Counted from the first letter of the stretch, positions 26,301 through 35,568 are shown. The stretch is 64,000 nucleotides of DNA from Micromonospora inositola (GCF_900090285.1 NZ_LT607754.1:372001-436000); one strand, 5' to 3'. Notes: a model not told the origin generated them from the letters alone. Translations and numbers: made by a program.

Positions 26301-28013
26301 ATGCCCAGCGCGCGCCTGCTCATCGGTCCGTTGCTGCGGCGGGTCGTGGGCACGCGGGCCACCGTCTGGGTCGAGACCAGTGGGCCCGCCGTGGTCACCG
26401 TCCGCACGGCCGACGGCGCCTCCGGGACCGCGCCGACCTTCTCCGCGTACGACCACCACTACGCGATCGTCGTGGTGGCGGGGCTCACTCCGGACAGCGC
26501 GACCACGTACGAGGTGCTGATCGACGGCGAGGTCGCCTGGCCGGTGCCGGAGAGCGGCTTCCCGGCGAGTGTCATCCGGACCCGGGCCAGCGACGACCGG
26601 GACCAGCCGGTGACCCTGATCTTCGGCTCGTGCCGGGAGACCACCCAGCACGCCACGGCCCGCAAGCTGCCCCCGGACGCGCTCGACGCGTACGCCCGGC
26701 GGCTGATCGCCGACCCGGACCCGGCCGCGGGGCCGGACCTGCTGGTGCTGCTCGGCGACCAGGTCTACGCCGACGTCACCTCGCCGACCGTGCGGCGGCT
26801 GCTCAAGCGGCGCCGGCGGCGGCCGAAGGACGCCCCGGCGACCCAGGTGGTCAGTTTCGACGAGTACACCAAGCTTTACCTGGAGTCCTGGCGCGATCCG
26901 GAGATCCGCTGGCTGCTCTCCACCGTGCCGAGCGTGATGATCTTCGACGACCACGAGGTCATCGACGACTGGAACACCTCGGCCTCCTGGCGGGCGGACA
27001 TGCGCGAGCAGCCGTGGTGGGCCGAGCGGATCCGCAGCGGGCTCGCCTCGTACTGGGTCTACCAGCACCTGGGCAACCTCGCCCCGGACGAGATCGCCGT
27101 CGACCCGCTCTTCGCCAAGGTGACCGCTGCCGAGGACGCCACGAGCGTGCTGCGCGAGTTCGGCGAGCGGGTCGACACCGAGGCCGACGTCGCCCACGAC
27201 ACCGAACGCTGGCGCGCCGTGCAGTACCAGTGGAGCTACGCGCTCGACCTGGGCCGCACCCGCCTGGTGATGCTGGACAACCGGTCCAGCCGGGTGCTCG
27301 AGTCGGGCAACCGGGCGATGCTGCCGCCGGGCGAGTGGTCCTGGTTCCTCGACCGGGCGCACGGCGTCTACGACCACCTGGTGGTCGGCGCCTCGCTGCC
27401 CTGGCTGCTGCCGCCGGGCATCCATCACGTGGAAGCCTGGAACGAGCGGCTGGCCGACTCCCGCCGGCCCTGGGTGGCCCGGGTCTCCGAACAGGTCCGG
27501 CGGGCCCTCGACCTGGAGCACTGGGCGTCGTTCCGCCGCTCCTTCGAGGCCCTCGGCGAGCTCTTCGCCCGGCTCGGCAGCGGCACGCCGGGACACCCGG
27601 GCGACCGGGTCGGCGCCGGGCCGGCGTACGCGCCACCGGCATCCATCAGCGTGCTCTCCGGTGACGTGCACCACTCGTACGTGGCCCGGGCCCGGTTCCC
27701 CGACCCGGCCGTCCGCACCCCGGTGCACCAGCTCACCTGCTCCCCCATCCACAACCAGGTGCCGGGCGCGATGCGCCCGCTGATGACGCTGGGCTGGTCG
27801 CCCGGCCCGGCGACCGCCGCCCGTGCCCTGGCCCGCTCGGCCGGGGTCCGCCGCCCGAGCGTGCGGTGGAACAAGCTGGCCGGGCCGTACTTCGGCAACG
27901 CGGTGGCCACGCTGACCCACCGCGGCCGGTCGGCGGAGGTTCTGATCGAGGGCACCACCAGCGACGGTCAGCTCCGTACCGTGGCGCAGCGCCCGCTCAC
28001 CGACGCCGCCTGA
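26301..28013 (+). CDS. PhoD-like metallophosphatase
   Basis: The 570-residue protein has the alkaline phosphatase D core: an N-terminal Ig-like domain (to about residue 95), IFGSCRETT, LLGDQVYAD, the metal-binding MIFDDHEVIDDWN, a catalytic-region YALDLGRTRLVMLDNRSSR and the C-terminal LSGDVHHSYVARARF. Classical PhoD is Tat-exported and uses Ca/Fe; this protein begins MPSARLLIGPLLRRVVGTRA with no twin-arginine signal peptide and no cleavable signal, so it is probably cytoplasmic and may act on another phosphoester. ATG 26301 is preceded by CGGAGG with good spacing. It is followed within 15 nt by a MarR regulator that has its own promoter. Confidence 0.88.
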   Translation: MPSARLLIGPLLRRVVGTRATVWVETSGPAVVTVRTADGASGTAPTFSAYDHHYAIVVVAGLTPDSATTYEVLIDGEVAWPVPESGFPASVIRTRASDDRDQPVTLIFGSCRETTQHATARKLPPDALDAYARRLIADPDPAAGPDLLVLLGDQVYADVTSPTVRRLLKRRRRRPKDAPATQVVSFDEYTKLYLESWRDPEIRWLLSTVPSVMIFDDHEVIDDWNTSASWRADMREQPWWAERIRSGLASYWVYQHLGNLAPDEIAVDPLFAKVTAAEDATSVLREFGERVDTEADVAHDTERWRAVQYQWSYALDLGRTRLVMLDNRSSRVLESGNRAMLPPGEWSWFLDRAHGVYDHLVVGASLPWLLPPGIHHVEAWNERLADSRRPWVARVSEQVRRALDLEHWASFRRSFEALGELFARLGSGTPGHPGDRVGAGPAYAPPASISVLSGDVHHSYVARARFPDPAVRTPVHQLTCSPIHNQVPGAMRPLMTLGWSPGPATAARALARSAGVRRPSVRWNKLAGPYFGNAVATLTHRGRSAEVLIEGTTSDGQLRTVAQRPLTDAA

Positions 28014-28014
28014 G

Positions 28015-28020
28015 TACGCT
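28015..28020 (+). promoter_or_regulatory. -10 element (TACGCT) of the marR gene, leaderless spacing
   Basis: TACGCT overlaps the end of the PhoD-like gene and ends 7 nt before GTG 28028, predicting transcription from the start codon. Confidence 0.45.
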
Positions 28021-28027
28021 GCACGCC

Positions 28028-28465
28028 GTGGACGAGCACCTGCCGGAGACCGTGCGCGCGGTGGAGGACGAGCTGGCCGCCCTGCTGCGCCGCGGGCGAG
28101 CCCTGTCCTGGGAGATCGCCCGGGAGGTGCATCCCAACCTGGAGCCCAACGCGTACGGCCTGCTGCTCTGGCTGCGCCGCTCCGGCTCGACCCGGCTGAC
28201 CGACCTGGCCGGCCGGCTCGGCATCGGCAAGGGGACGCTCAGCCGGCAGATCCAGGGCCTGGAGGGGCTCGGCCTGGTGCGTCGCGACCCGGACCCGGAC
28301 GACCGGCGGGCCGCCCAGATCGGCCTCACCGAGGAGGGCACGCGCCGGTTCGACGCGGCCCGGGCGGCCCGGCTGGGGCAGATGCGGCGCACGATGGAGA
28401 ACTGGCCGAGGCGGGACATCGAAGAGTTCGCCCGGCTGCTGCACCGGTTCAACGACAGCTTCTGA
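28028..28465 (+). CDS. MarR family transcriptional regulator
   Basis: The 145-residue protein is a winged-helix MarR regulator: dimerisation helices at both ends, recognition helix region LGIGKGTLSRQIQGLEGLGL and the wing RRDPDPDDRRAAQIGLTEEG. MarR proteins are usually dimeric repressors released by small aromatic or hydrophobic ligands and typically control an adjacent efflux pump. Here a drug-exporter-type MFS gene follows after 114 bp, and that gap contains two identical palindromes (see next entries). The GTG 28028 is 7 nt after TACGCT. Repression of the exporter is a strong inference. Confidence 0.92.
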   Translation: MDEHLPETVRAVEDELAALLRRGRALSWEIAREVHPNLEPNAYGLLLWLRRSGSTRLTDLAGRLGIGKGTLSRQIQGLEGLGLVRRDPDPDDRRAAQIGLTEEGTRRFDAARAARLGQMRRTMENWPRRDIEEFARLLHRFNDSF

Positions 28466-28502
28466 ACCGTTCCGGCGGGAATAAGACCTGCGCCACGTCA
28501 GG

Positions 28503-28532
28503 TTGTTGCTTGAGGCAACCAACCCGTACGGT
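28503..28532 (+). promoter_or_regulatory. Candidate promoter of the MFS exporter
   Basis: TTGTTG (28503-28508) and TACGGT (28527-28532) with an 18-bp spacer lie within the paired palindromes, so a repressor bound there would block RNA polymerase. Confidence 0.4.
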
Positions 28533-28545
28533 TGCCTGGAGCAAC
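28505..28545. promoter_or_regulatory. Paired MarR-type operator
   Basis: Two copies of GTTGC-N5-GCAAC, at 28505-28519 and 28531-28545, have perfect arms (the second extends to GGTTGC/GCAACC). Their centres are 26 bp apart, 2.5 helical turns. They lie in the gap between marR and the MFS gene and overlap the candidate promoter. The 5+5+5 layout is typical of MarR dimer sites. Confidence 0.7.
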
Positions 28546-28579
28546 CCTTTTCCCCGACTTCCACCGGAGGCCCCCCACG

Positions 28580-30199
28580 ATGACCCAGGCGACAGCGCCC
28601 AGCCGGGCGACCGCCGTGGACATGACCCACCGGCAGATCCTGGAGGCACTCTCCGGCCTGCTGCTGGGCATGTTCGTCGCGATCCTCTCCTCCACGGTCG
28701 TCTCGAACGCGCTGCCGCGGATCATCACCGAGCTGCACGGCGGCCAGTCCGCGTACACCTGGGTGGTCACCTCGACGCTGCTGGCAACCACCGCGACCAC
28801 CCCCATCTGGGGCAAGCTCGCCGACCTGACCAGCAAGAAGCTCCTGGTCCAGCTCGCCCTGACGGTCTTCGTGCTGGGCTCGGTGCTGGCCGGCCTCGCC
28901 CAGTCCACCGGGCAGCTCATCGCCTGCCGGGTGCTCCAGGGCGTCGGCGCCGGCGGTCTGACCGCGCTCGCCCAGGTGATCATGGCGACGATGATCGCGC
29001 CGCGCGAGCGGGGCCGGTACAGCGGCTACCTCGGCGCGGTGCTGGCCGTCGGCACCATCGGCGGCCCGCTGATCGGCGGCGTCATCGTCGACACCGACTG
29101 GCTCGGCTGGCGCTGGTGCTTCTACGTCGGCGTGCCGTTCGCGATCCTCGCCCTGATCGTGCTCCAGAAGACCCTGCACCTGCCGGTGGTCAAGCGGGAG
29201 GCGAAGATCGACTGGTGGGGCGCGACGCTGATCACCGCCGCGGTCTCGCTGCTGCTGATCTGGGTCACCCTCGCCGGCGACAAGTACGACCGGATCTCCT
29301 GGCAGTCCGCGGTCATGGTGGCCGCCGCGCTGCTGCTCGGCGTGATCGCGGTCCGGGTGGAGAACCGGGCCAGTGAGCCCATGATCCCGCCGCGGCTGTT
29401 CCGCAACCGCACCGTCACCCTCGCCGTGGTGGCCAGCATCGCGGTCGGCGTGGGCATGTTCGGCGCCTCGGTCTTCCTCGGCCAGTACTTCCAGATCAGC
29501 CGCGGCGAGAGCCCGACCATGTCCGGCCTGATGACCCTGCCGATGATCCTCGGCCTGCTGGTCTCCTCCACGGTCGTCGGCCGGATCATCACCAACACCG
29601 GCCGCTGGAAGCGCTACCTCGTCGCCGGCTCGGCCCTGCTCACCGTCGGCTTCGCGCTGATGGGCACGCTCCGCTATGACACCCCGTACTGGCAGCTCAG
29701 CATCTACATGGCCCTGATCGGCGTCGGGCTGGGCATGACCATGCAGAACCTCGTCCTCGCCGTGCAGAACACCGTCGGCGCGCACGAGCTGGGCGCGGCC
29801 AGCTCGGTGGTCGCCTTCTTCCGCAGCCTCGGCGGCGCGATCGGCGTCAGCGCGCTCGGCGCGATCCTCGGCCACAAGGTCAAGGACTACATCGCCGACG
29901 GGCTGGCCGGCCTCGGCATCCCGGCCAGCGGCTCGGGCAGCGGCGGCACCCTGCCGAACGTGCACACCCTGCCCGCCCCGATCCGCACCGTGGTGGAGAG
30001 CGCGTACGGCCACGGCGCCGGCGACATCTTCCTCGCCGCCGCCCCGTTCGGGCTGATCGCGCTGATCGCGGTCTGCTTCATCAAGGAGATCCCGCTGCGC
30101 CGCCACAACCGTGACGAGGTCGCCGCGGAGGTCGACCGGGAGTCGACCGTGGCCGGTGGCGCGGGTGCCGCGGTGGTAGCGACGGGCGTCCGGGACTGA
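28580..30199 (+). CDS. MFS drug exporter, DHA2 (14-helix) family
   Basis: The 539-residue protein begins with a short cytoplasmic tail and then MTHRQILEALSGLLLGMFVA, followed by about 14 hydrophobic segments. DHA2 signatures are present: VSNALPRIITELHGG and TWVVTSTLLATTATTPIWGKL in the first helices, VLQGVGAGGLTALAQVIMAT (motif C region), and GPLIGGVIVDTDWLGWRWCF. Members export drugs or hydrophobic cations by proton antiport. ATG 28580 is preceded by CCGGAGG. It is the likely target of the upstream MarR protein. The substrate is unknown. Confidence 0.9.
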   Translation: MTQATAPSRATAVDMTHRQILEALSGLLLGMFVAILSSTVVSNALPRIITELHGGQSAYTWVVTSTLLATTATTPIWGKLADLTSKKLLVQLALTVFVLGSVLAGLAQSTGQLIACRVLQGVGAGGLTALAQVIMATMIAPRERGRYSGYLGAVLAVGTIGGPLIGGVIVDTDWLGWRWCFYVGVPFAILALIVLQKTLHLPVVKREAKIDWWGATLITAAVSLLLIWVTLAGDKYDRISWQSAVMVAAALLLGVIAVRVENRASEPMIPPRLFRNRTVTLAVVASIAVGVGMFGASVFLGQYFQISRGESPTMSGLMTLPMILGLLVSSTVVGRIITNTGRWKRYLVAGSALLTVGFALMGTLRYDTPYWQLSIYMALIGVGLGMTMQNLVLAVQNTVGAHELGAASSVVAFFRSLGGAIGVSALGAILGHKVKDYIADGLAGLGIPASGSGSGGTLPNVHTLPAPIRTVVESAYGHGAGDIFLAAAPFGLIALIAVCFIKEIPLRRHNRDEVAAEVDRESTVAGGAGAAVVATGVRD

Positions 30200-30202
30200 C
30201 CG

Positions 30203-30694
30203 ATGAGCACCCCGATCGATCGCGAGGAGTACGGCCCGGAGGCCCGTCCGCTGCCGTTCGAACGCGGCACGGACGGGCCCCGGGTGGTCCTGGTCGGCGT
30301 CGACGGCACCCGGACCTCGCTGCGTGCCGCCGCGTACGCGGCGGGGCTGGCCCGCCGGCAGGGCTCCGGCCTGGTGGTGGTCTTCGTCAGCTCCCCCGCC
30401 GCCTACACCGGACTGATCTCCGGGGTGGTCGCGGGGGCGGTGCAGCAGACCCACGACGAGCTCGCCGCCGAGCTGCGGGAGCAGTTCCGGCGCGGGGCCG
30501 ACGAGCTGGGCCTGCCGGTCACCTTTCTCTGCCGGCGCGGGGACGCGTACGCCGAACTCCGCAAGGCGGCCGACGAGACCCGCGCGGACCTGGTCGTGGT
30601 CGGGTCGTCCGAGCAGGCCGGGCACCGCCTGGTCGGCTCGGTCGCCACCCGGCTGGTCCGCACCGGCCGCTGGCCGGTCGTCGTGGTGCCCTGA
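30203..30694 (+). CDS. Universal stress protein (UspA) domain protein
   Basis: The 163-residue protein has a single Usp domain: RVVLVGVDGTRTSLRAAAYA at the N-terminal nucleotide-binding strand and GSSEQAGHRLVGSVATRLVR near the C-terminus, which fits the ATP-binding GX2GX9G(S/T)-like motif loosely. A 25-residue charged extension precedes the domain. Usp proteins are stress-induced and often bind ATP; no defined reaction can be given. The ATG is 3 nt after the MFS stop, so it is in the same transcript as the exporter. Confidence 0.88.
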   Translation: MSTPIDREEYGPEARPLPFERGTDGPRVVLVGVDGTRTSLRAAAYAAGLARRQGSGLVVVFVSSPAAYTGLISGVVAGAVQQTHDELAAELREQFRRGADELGLPVTFLCRRGDAYAELRKAADETRADLVVVGSSEQAGHRLVGSVATRLVRTGRWPVVVVP

Positions 30695-30737
30695 TATTCC
30701 GTCGCGGCTGTCGGACCCGGCGACCAGGATGGCCGGC

Positions 30738-31268
30738 ATGACCTGGAGAGCGCCGGAGATCACCCGGACCACCGAACCGTACGTCGCCGACGAGCGGACC
30801 ATGCTGGAAGGCTGGCTCGACTACCACCGGCAGACCCTGCTGATGAAGTGCGCCGGCCTCACCGCCGAGCAGTTGAAGACCCCCAGCGTGGAGCCGTCGG
30901 GGCTGACCCTGCTCGGCCTGGTCCGCCACATGGCCGAGGTGGAACGCTGGTGGTTCCGGATCCGGGCCGCCGGCCAGCAGCTCGACGACCTCTACTGCAC
31001 CGAGGCCAGCCCGGACGGTGACCTGGACGACGTCGCCGACGCCGACCCGGAGGCGGACTTCGCCACCTTCGCCGCGGAGGTCGGGGCCGCCCGCGCCGCT
31101 GCCGCCGGCCTCTCGCTGGACGACACCTTCCTGCGTCGCCGCCGCGAGGGCAGCGCCGACGAGATGAACGTCCGCTGGGTGTACGTGCACATGATCGAGG
31201 AGTACGCCCGGCACAACGGCCACGCCGACCTGATCCGCGAACGCATCGACGGGGTCACCGGCGACTGA
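30738..31268 (+). CDS. DinB/DUF664 family protein (mycothiol-transferase-like)
   Basis: The product (176 residues from ATG 30738, 179 from ATG 30729) is a four-helix DinB protein. The expected metal-binding His positions are visible in GLVRHMAEVERWWF and in VHMIEEYARHNGHADLIRER. In mycothiol-producing actinobacteria this DUF664 branch is grouped with mycothiol-dependent S-transferases and maleylpyruvate isomerases, so thiol-linked detoxification is a reasonable inference. AGGA 9 nt upstream favours ATG 30738. It follows the Usp gene by about 40 nt and ends before a strong bidirectional hairpin. Confidence 0.85.
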   Translation: MTWRAPEITRTTEPYVADERTMLEGWLDYHRQTLLMKCAGLTAEQLKTPSVEPSGLTLLGLVRHMAEVERWWFRIRAAGQQLDDLYCTEASPDGDLDDVADADPEADFATFAAEVGAARAAAAGLSLDDTFLRRRREGSADEMNVRWVYVHMIEEYARHNGHADLIRERIDGVTGD

Positions 31269-31281
31269 CCATTCGCTGGAT

Positions 31282-31327
31282 GCGGCAGGCCGCGGTCGCC
31301 CGGGAACGGGACACCGCGACCTGCCGC
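31282..31327. terminator. Bidirectional terminator hairpin
   Basis: GCGGCAGG-c-CGCGGT pairs with ACCGCG-a-CCTGCCGC (14 bp with one internal mismatch) around a 16-nt loop. It lies between the convergent DinB and HAD genes and can end both transcripts. Confidence 0.65.
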
Positions 31328-31336
31328 GTTCAGGCC

Positions 31337-31957
31337 TCAGTACGCCAGCGCGGCCCGCAGGTAGCGCAGGTCCGTCGGGCCGCTCCAGCGGTGCGCGGAC
31401 AGGCCGGCGGCGCGGGCGCCCCGGACCGCCCAGTCCTCGTCGTCGACGAAGAGCACCCGCGACGGTGGGGTCTCCAGCGCCTCGTAGGCGGCCTGGAAGT
31501 ACTCCTTGGCCGGCTTGTGCACCCCGATGACCGAGGAGTTGACCACCACGTCGAAGTCGTCGGTCAGCCCGAGCGCGGCCAGGTCGGCGTCGAGCAGGTC
31601 GGTGGCGTTGGTGCCCAGTCCCACCCGTACGCCGGCCGTCCGGACCTCGCGGATGAACGCCAGCACGTCGGCGTCGACCTCACCCCGGTAGCGCTGCCAC
31701 TCCTCGACGGCCGCTCGGGCCTGCTCCGGGCTGCCCACCGACCCGGCCAGCGCGTCGGCCACGCTGGACACCCACTCGGCGTGGCTGACCCGGCCGGTCA
31801 GCACCGGCTGGAGCCGCCCCCACTGCATGGCGATCTCGCCGAGGACGCCCTCGGAGAGGCCGTACTCCCGCTCGACGCCGGCGGCCACCGCCGGGTCCCA
31901 GTGGCGCAGCACGCCGTCGAAGTCCACCAGGAGCGCCGTCGCGCGTTCCCGAGCCAC
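31337..31957 (-). CDS. HAD superfamily hydrolase
   Basis: The 206-residue protein shows the HAD motifs: I, LLVDFDGVLRHW (nucleophile Asp and acid/base Asp); II, GLGTNATD; III, the Lys in GVHKPAKEYF; IV, LFVDDEDWAVRGARAAGL. The cap between motifs I and II is small and helical, as in phosphoglycolate-phosphatase/epoxide-hydrolase-like subgroups. Substrate unknown. The start GTG 31957 overlaps the smc stop by one base (TAGTG), so it is probably translated from the smc transcript. Confidence 0.88.
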   Translation of the reverse strand: MARERATALLVDFDGVLRHWDPAVAAGVEREYGLSEGVLGEIAMQWGRLQPVLTGRVSHAEWVSSVADALAGSVGSPEQARAAVEEWQRYRGEVDADVLAFIREVRTAGVRVGLGTNATDLLDADLAALGLTDDFDVVVNSSVIGVHKPAKEYFQAAYEALETPPSRVLFVDDEDWAVRGARAAGLSAHRWSGPTDLRYLRAALAY

Positions 31958-34900
31958 TAGTCGTTCTCCTCGCCGCGGCCAGGCCGCTCGTCGTCCTCGG
32001 CCCGGTTGAGCCGTTGGCTGATCACCTGGGTGACGCCGCTGCGCATGGTCACGCCGTAGAGCGCGTCGGCGATCTCCATCGTCCGCTTCTGGTGGGTGAT
32101 CACGATCAGCTGGCTCTTCTCCCGCAGCTGAGCCAGCAGCGTGATCAGGCGGCCGAGGTTCACGTCGTCGAGGGCCGCCTCCACCTCGTCCATGATGTAG
32201 AACGGGCTGGGTCGGGCGCGGAAGATCGCCACCAACATCGCCACCGCGGTCAGCGACCGCTCGCCGCCGGAGAGCAGCGACAGCCGCTTGATCTTCTTGC
32301 CCGGCGGCCGGGCCTCCACCTCCACGCCGGTGGTGAGCAGGTCTTCCGGGTCGGTGAGGATCAGCCGGCCCTCGCCGCCGGGGAAGAGCACGGTGAAGAC
32401 CTGCTCGAACTCCCGGGCGGTGTCCTCGAACGCGCTGGCGAAGACCTCCAGGATCCGGTCGTCGACGTCCTTGACCACGGTGAGCAGGTCCCGGCGGGTG
32501 GCCTTGAGGTCCTCCAGCTGCTCGGAGAGGAACTTGTAGCGCTCCTCCAGCGCGGCGAACTCCTCCAGCGCGAGGGGGTTGACCTTGCCGAGCAGGGCCA
32601 GCTCCCGTTCCGCCTTGGCGGCCCGCTTCTCCTGCACCGGCCGCTCGTACCGGACCGGCTCGGGCACCGGCAGGCCGTCCCGTTCGGCCGCCGCGACGTC
32701 CACCTGGGTGGGCGGGACGAGCTGCGCCGGGCCGTACTCGGCGACCAGGGTCTCCACGTCGAGGCCGAAGTCCTCGGCGGCCTTGGCCTCCAGCTGCTCG
32801 ATGCGCAGCCGCTGCTCGGCGCGGGCCACCTCATCCCGGTGCACCTGGCTGGTCAGCCGCTCCAGCTCCGCGCCGAGGCGCTTGGCCGCGCCGCGTACCT
32901 CCTGGAGCTCCGCCTCCCGGCCGGCGCGCTCGCGGGCGACGGCGTCGCGGCGCTCCTCTGCCCGGGCGATGGAGTCGGTGAGGCGGGTCAGCGCCTCGCG
33001 GGCGCCGCCGACCACGGCGCGGGCGATCGCCGCGCCGCGGGTCCGGGCCGCCCGCCGGGCCGCCGCGCGTTCCCGCGCGGCCCGCTCGGCGGTCGCCTGC
33101 CGGGCGAGGGAGTCGGCCCGTCCGGCGATCGACGAGACCCGCTCCTCGGCGGTACGCACCGCCAGCCGGACCTCCATCTCGTTCTGCCGGGCCTGCGGCA
33201 CCATCGCGGCGAGCTGGTCGCGTTCCTCGGTGGACGGTTCGGCGTCGAGCGGGGTGTCCTCGGCCAGCCGCAGCCGCTCCTCGAGCTCGGCCAGGGCCAA
33301 CAGGTCGCGCTCCCGGGCCGCCTCGGCGCGGGCCCGGGAGTCGCCCAGCCGGTCCGTCTCGGCCTTCGCCGAACGGGCCGCGGCGCCCAGCTCGGCGAGC
33401 CGGCGGGCGGCCGCGTTGCGGTGGCTCTCCGCCTCCCGCTTGGCGGCCGCGGCGTGCTGTACGGCCTCCTTCGCGGCGGCCACCTCGGAGCGCGCGTCGA
33501 CGAGCTGCTCACGCAGTTCGGCGCTGGTCCGTTCGGCGGTGATCCGGTTGGCCCGGGCCTCCTCGACGGCGGCCTGCACCTCGATGTAGCTGGGCGCCTT
33601 GGCCGACCCGCCGGCCGCCGCGTACGCCCCGACCACGTCGCCGTCCGGGGTGACCGCGCGCAGCTCCGGGTTGCCGGCGACCAGCTCGGCGGCGGCGGCG
33701 AGGTCGTCGACCAGCACCACGTCGCGCAGGGCCCGGTGCACGGCCGGACGGATCTCCGCGGCGCACTCCACCAGGTCGGGCGCCCAGCGGGCGTGCTCCG
33801 GCAGCTTGGGGCGCAGCGCGTCGGCCGGCCCGGCCATGCCGGGCCCGGCGGGGCTGCCCACCAGCAGTCCGGCCCGCCCGGCGTCGGAGATCTTCAGCAG
33901 CCGCATCGCCTCGACGGCCTCGTCCACCCCGCTGACCGCCACCGCGTCGGCGAGCCCGCCCAGCGCGGCGGCCAGCGCGGCCTCGTGGCCCGGGGTGACG
34001 GTGAGCAGCCCGGCCAGGCTGCCGAGCAGGCCGGGCACCTGGTCGGCGCGGGCCAGCAGCGCGCCGGCGCCGTCCTTGCGGCGCAGGCCGAGGGCGAGCG
34101 CCTCCTCGCGGGCCTTCCAGGTGGCGGCGTCCTTCTCGGCGGCGCGTTCGGCGTCGGCGAGGGCCCGGACGGTGGCCCGGGCCCGCTCCTGGGCGGTTAC
34201 CGCCTCGGCGTGCCGGGCGTCCAGGTCGGCGTTGTCCCGGTCCGCCTCGGTGGACACCTCCTCGACGGCGTCCAGCTCGGCCTGGGCCTGCTCGGCGCGG
34301 GCCAGGGCGTCGGAGTGGGCGGCGGCGAGCCGCTCGATCTCCTCGCCCGCGCTGGTGGTCCGCGCCCGCGCGGAGTTGACCTGACCGGTGAGCCGGGCCA
34401 GCCCCTCCCGCCGGTCGGCGATGGCCTTGGCGGCGGCGACCAGCTCGCGTTCGGCCGCGGCGAGCTGGCGTTCCAGCTCCTGCCGGTGCTCGACGGCCTC
34501 GGCGAGGCGGACCTGGTCGTCGGTGAGCGCCGCGCGCAGCTCCTCCTCCTGCTCCCGGACGCGCTGGGACTCGGCCTCCAGCTGGTCGGGGTCGCGGCCG
34601 GGGCGCTCGTCGTCGCCGGTGGTGCTGAGGTGGCGCAGCCGCTCCCGGGCGAGCTGCTCGATCGAGCGGAACCGCTCCTGCAGGGCGGAGAGCTTGTACC
34701 AGGCGTCCTGGGCGGCGGCGAGCAGCGGCGCGTCCTCGGCGAGGGCGGCCTCCAGCTCGCCGAGCCGGGCCTGCACCTCGCCGTGCTCGGCCTCGATCTG
34801 TTCGCGCCGCTCGCGCAGCGCCGTCTCGTCGGCGATCTCCTTGTCCAGCGTGGTGCGCAGCGTGGCCAGGTCGTCGGCGAGCAGCCGCAGCCGGGCGTCG

Positions 34901-35568
34901 CGCAGGTTGGCCTGGATGGCGGCGGCGCGGCGGGCCACCTCGGCCTGCCGGCCCAGCGGCTTGAGCTGGCGGCGCAGCTCGGCGGTGAGGTCGGTGAGGC
35001 GGTTGAGGTTGGTCTGCATCGCGTCGAGCTTCCGCAGCGCCTTCTCCTTGCGCTTGCGGTGCTTGAGGACGCCCGCCGCCTCCTCGATGAACGCCCGCCG
35101 GTCCTCCGGCTTGGCGTGCAGCATGCCGTCGAGCCGTCCCTGGCCGACGATGATGTGCATCTCCCGGCCGATGCCGGAGTCCGACAGCAGCTCCTGGATG
35201 TCCAGCAGCCGGCAGGAGTCGCCGTTGATCTCGTACTCGCTCTCGCCGGAGCGGAACATCCGGCGGGTGATGGAGACCTCGGTGTACTCGATCGGCAGCG
35301 CGCCGTCGGTGTTGTCGATGGTGAGGGTGACCTCGGCCCGGCCCAGCGGCGCCCGCCCGGCGGTGCCGGCGAAGATGACGTCCTCCATCTTGCCGCCGCG
35401 CAGCGCCTTGGCGCCCTGCTCGCCGAGCACCCAGGCGATGGCGTCGACGACGTTGGACTTGCCGGAGCCGTTCGGACCCACCACGCAGGTGATCCCGGGC
35501 TCCAGCTTCAACGTCGTCGCGGAGGCGAAGGATTTGAAGCCCTTCACCGTCAGGCTCTTGAGATGCAC
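31957..35568 (-). CDS. smc: Chromosome segregation ATPase SMC
   Basis: SMC dimers, with ScpA/ScpB, organise and separate replicated chromosomes. The 1203-residue product has the N-terminal ATPase half (MHLKSLTVKGFKSFASATTL, Walker A VVGPNGSGKSNVVDAIAWVL, Q-loop), two long coiled coils (about 170-500 and 665-1010) flanking a hinge at about 510-660 (DQVPGLLGSLAGLLTVTPGH, ATPDG-type Gly-rich hinge), and the C-terminal half with the signature LSGGERSLTAVAMLVAIF and Walker B FYIMDEVEAALDDVN. Length is normal. The long plus-strand open frame opposite it is a codon-usage shadow. The HAD gene follows with a one-base overlap. Confidence 0.96.
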   Translation of the reverse strand: MHLKSLTVKGFKSFASATTLKLEPGITCVVGPNGSGKSNVVDAIAWVLGEQGAKALRGGKMEDVIFAGTAGRAPLGRAEVTLTIDNTDGALPIEYTEVSITRRMFRSGESEYEINGDSCRLLDIQELLSDSGIGREMHIIVGQGRLDGMLHAKPEDRRAFIEEAAGVLKHRKRKEKALRKLDAMQTNLNRLTDLTAELRRQLKPLGRQAEVARRAAAIQANLRDARLRLLADDLATLRTTLDKEIADETALRERREQIEAEHGEVQARLGELEAALAEDAPLLAAAQDAWYKLSALQERFRSIEQLARERLRHLSTTGDDERPGRDPDQLEAESQRVREQEEELRAALTDDQVRLAEAVEHRQELERQLAAAERELVAAAKAIADRREGLARLTGQVNSARARTTSAGEEIERLAAAHSDALARAEQAQAELDAVEEVSTEADRDNADLDARHAEAVTAQERARATVRALADAERAAEKDAATWKAREEALALGLRRKDGAGALLARADQVPGLLGSLAGLLTVTPGHEAALAAALGGLADAVAVSGVDEAVEAMRLLKISDAGRAGLLVGSPAGPGMAGPADALRPKLPEHARWAPDLVECAAEIRPAVHRALRDVVLVDDLAAAAELVAGNPELRAVTPDGDVVGAYAAAGGSAKAPSYIEVQAAVEEARANRITAERTSAELREQLVDARSEVAAAKEAVQHAAAAKREAESHRNAAARRLAELGAAARSAKAETDRLGDSRARAEAARERDLLALAELEERLRLAEDTPLDAEPSTEERDQLAAMVPQARQNEMEVRLAVRTAEERVSSIAGRADSLARQATAERAARERAAARRAARTRGAAIARAVVGGAREALTRLTDSIARAEERRDAVARERAGREAELQEVRGAAKRLGAELERLTSQVHRDEVARAEQRLRIEQLEAKAAEDFGLDVETLVAEYGPAQLVPPTQVDVAAAERDGLPVPEPVRYERPVQEKRAAKAERELALLGKVNPLALEEFAALEERYKFLSEQLEDLKATRRDLLTVVKDVDDRILEVFASAFEDTAREFEQVFTVLFPGGEGRLILTDPEDLLTTGVEVEARPPGKKIKRLSLLSGGERSLTAVAMLVAIFRARPSPFYIMDEVEAALDDVNLGRLITLLAQLREKSQLIVITHQKRTMEIADALYGVTMRSGVTQVISQRLNRAEDDERPGRGEEND

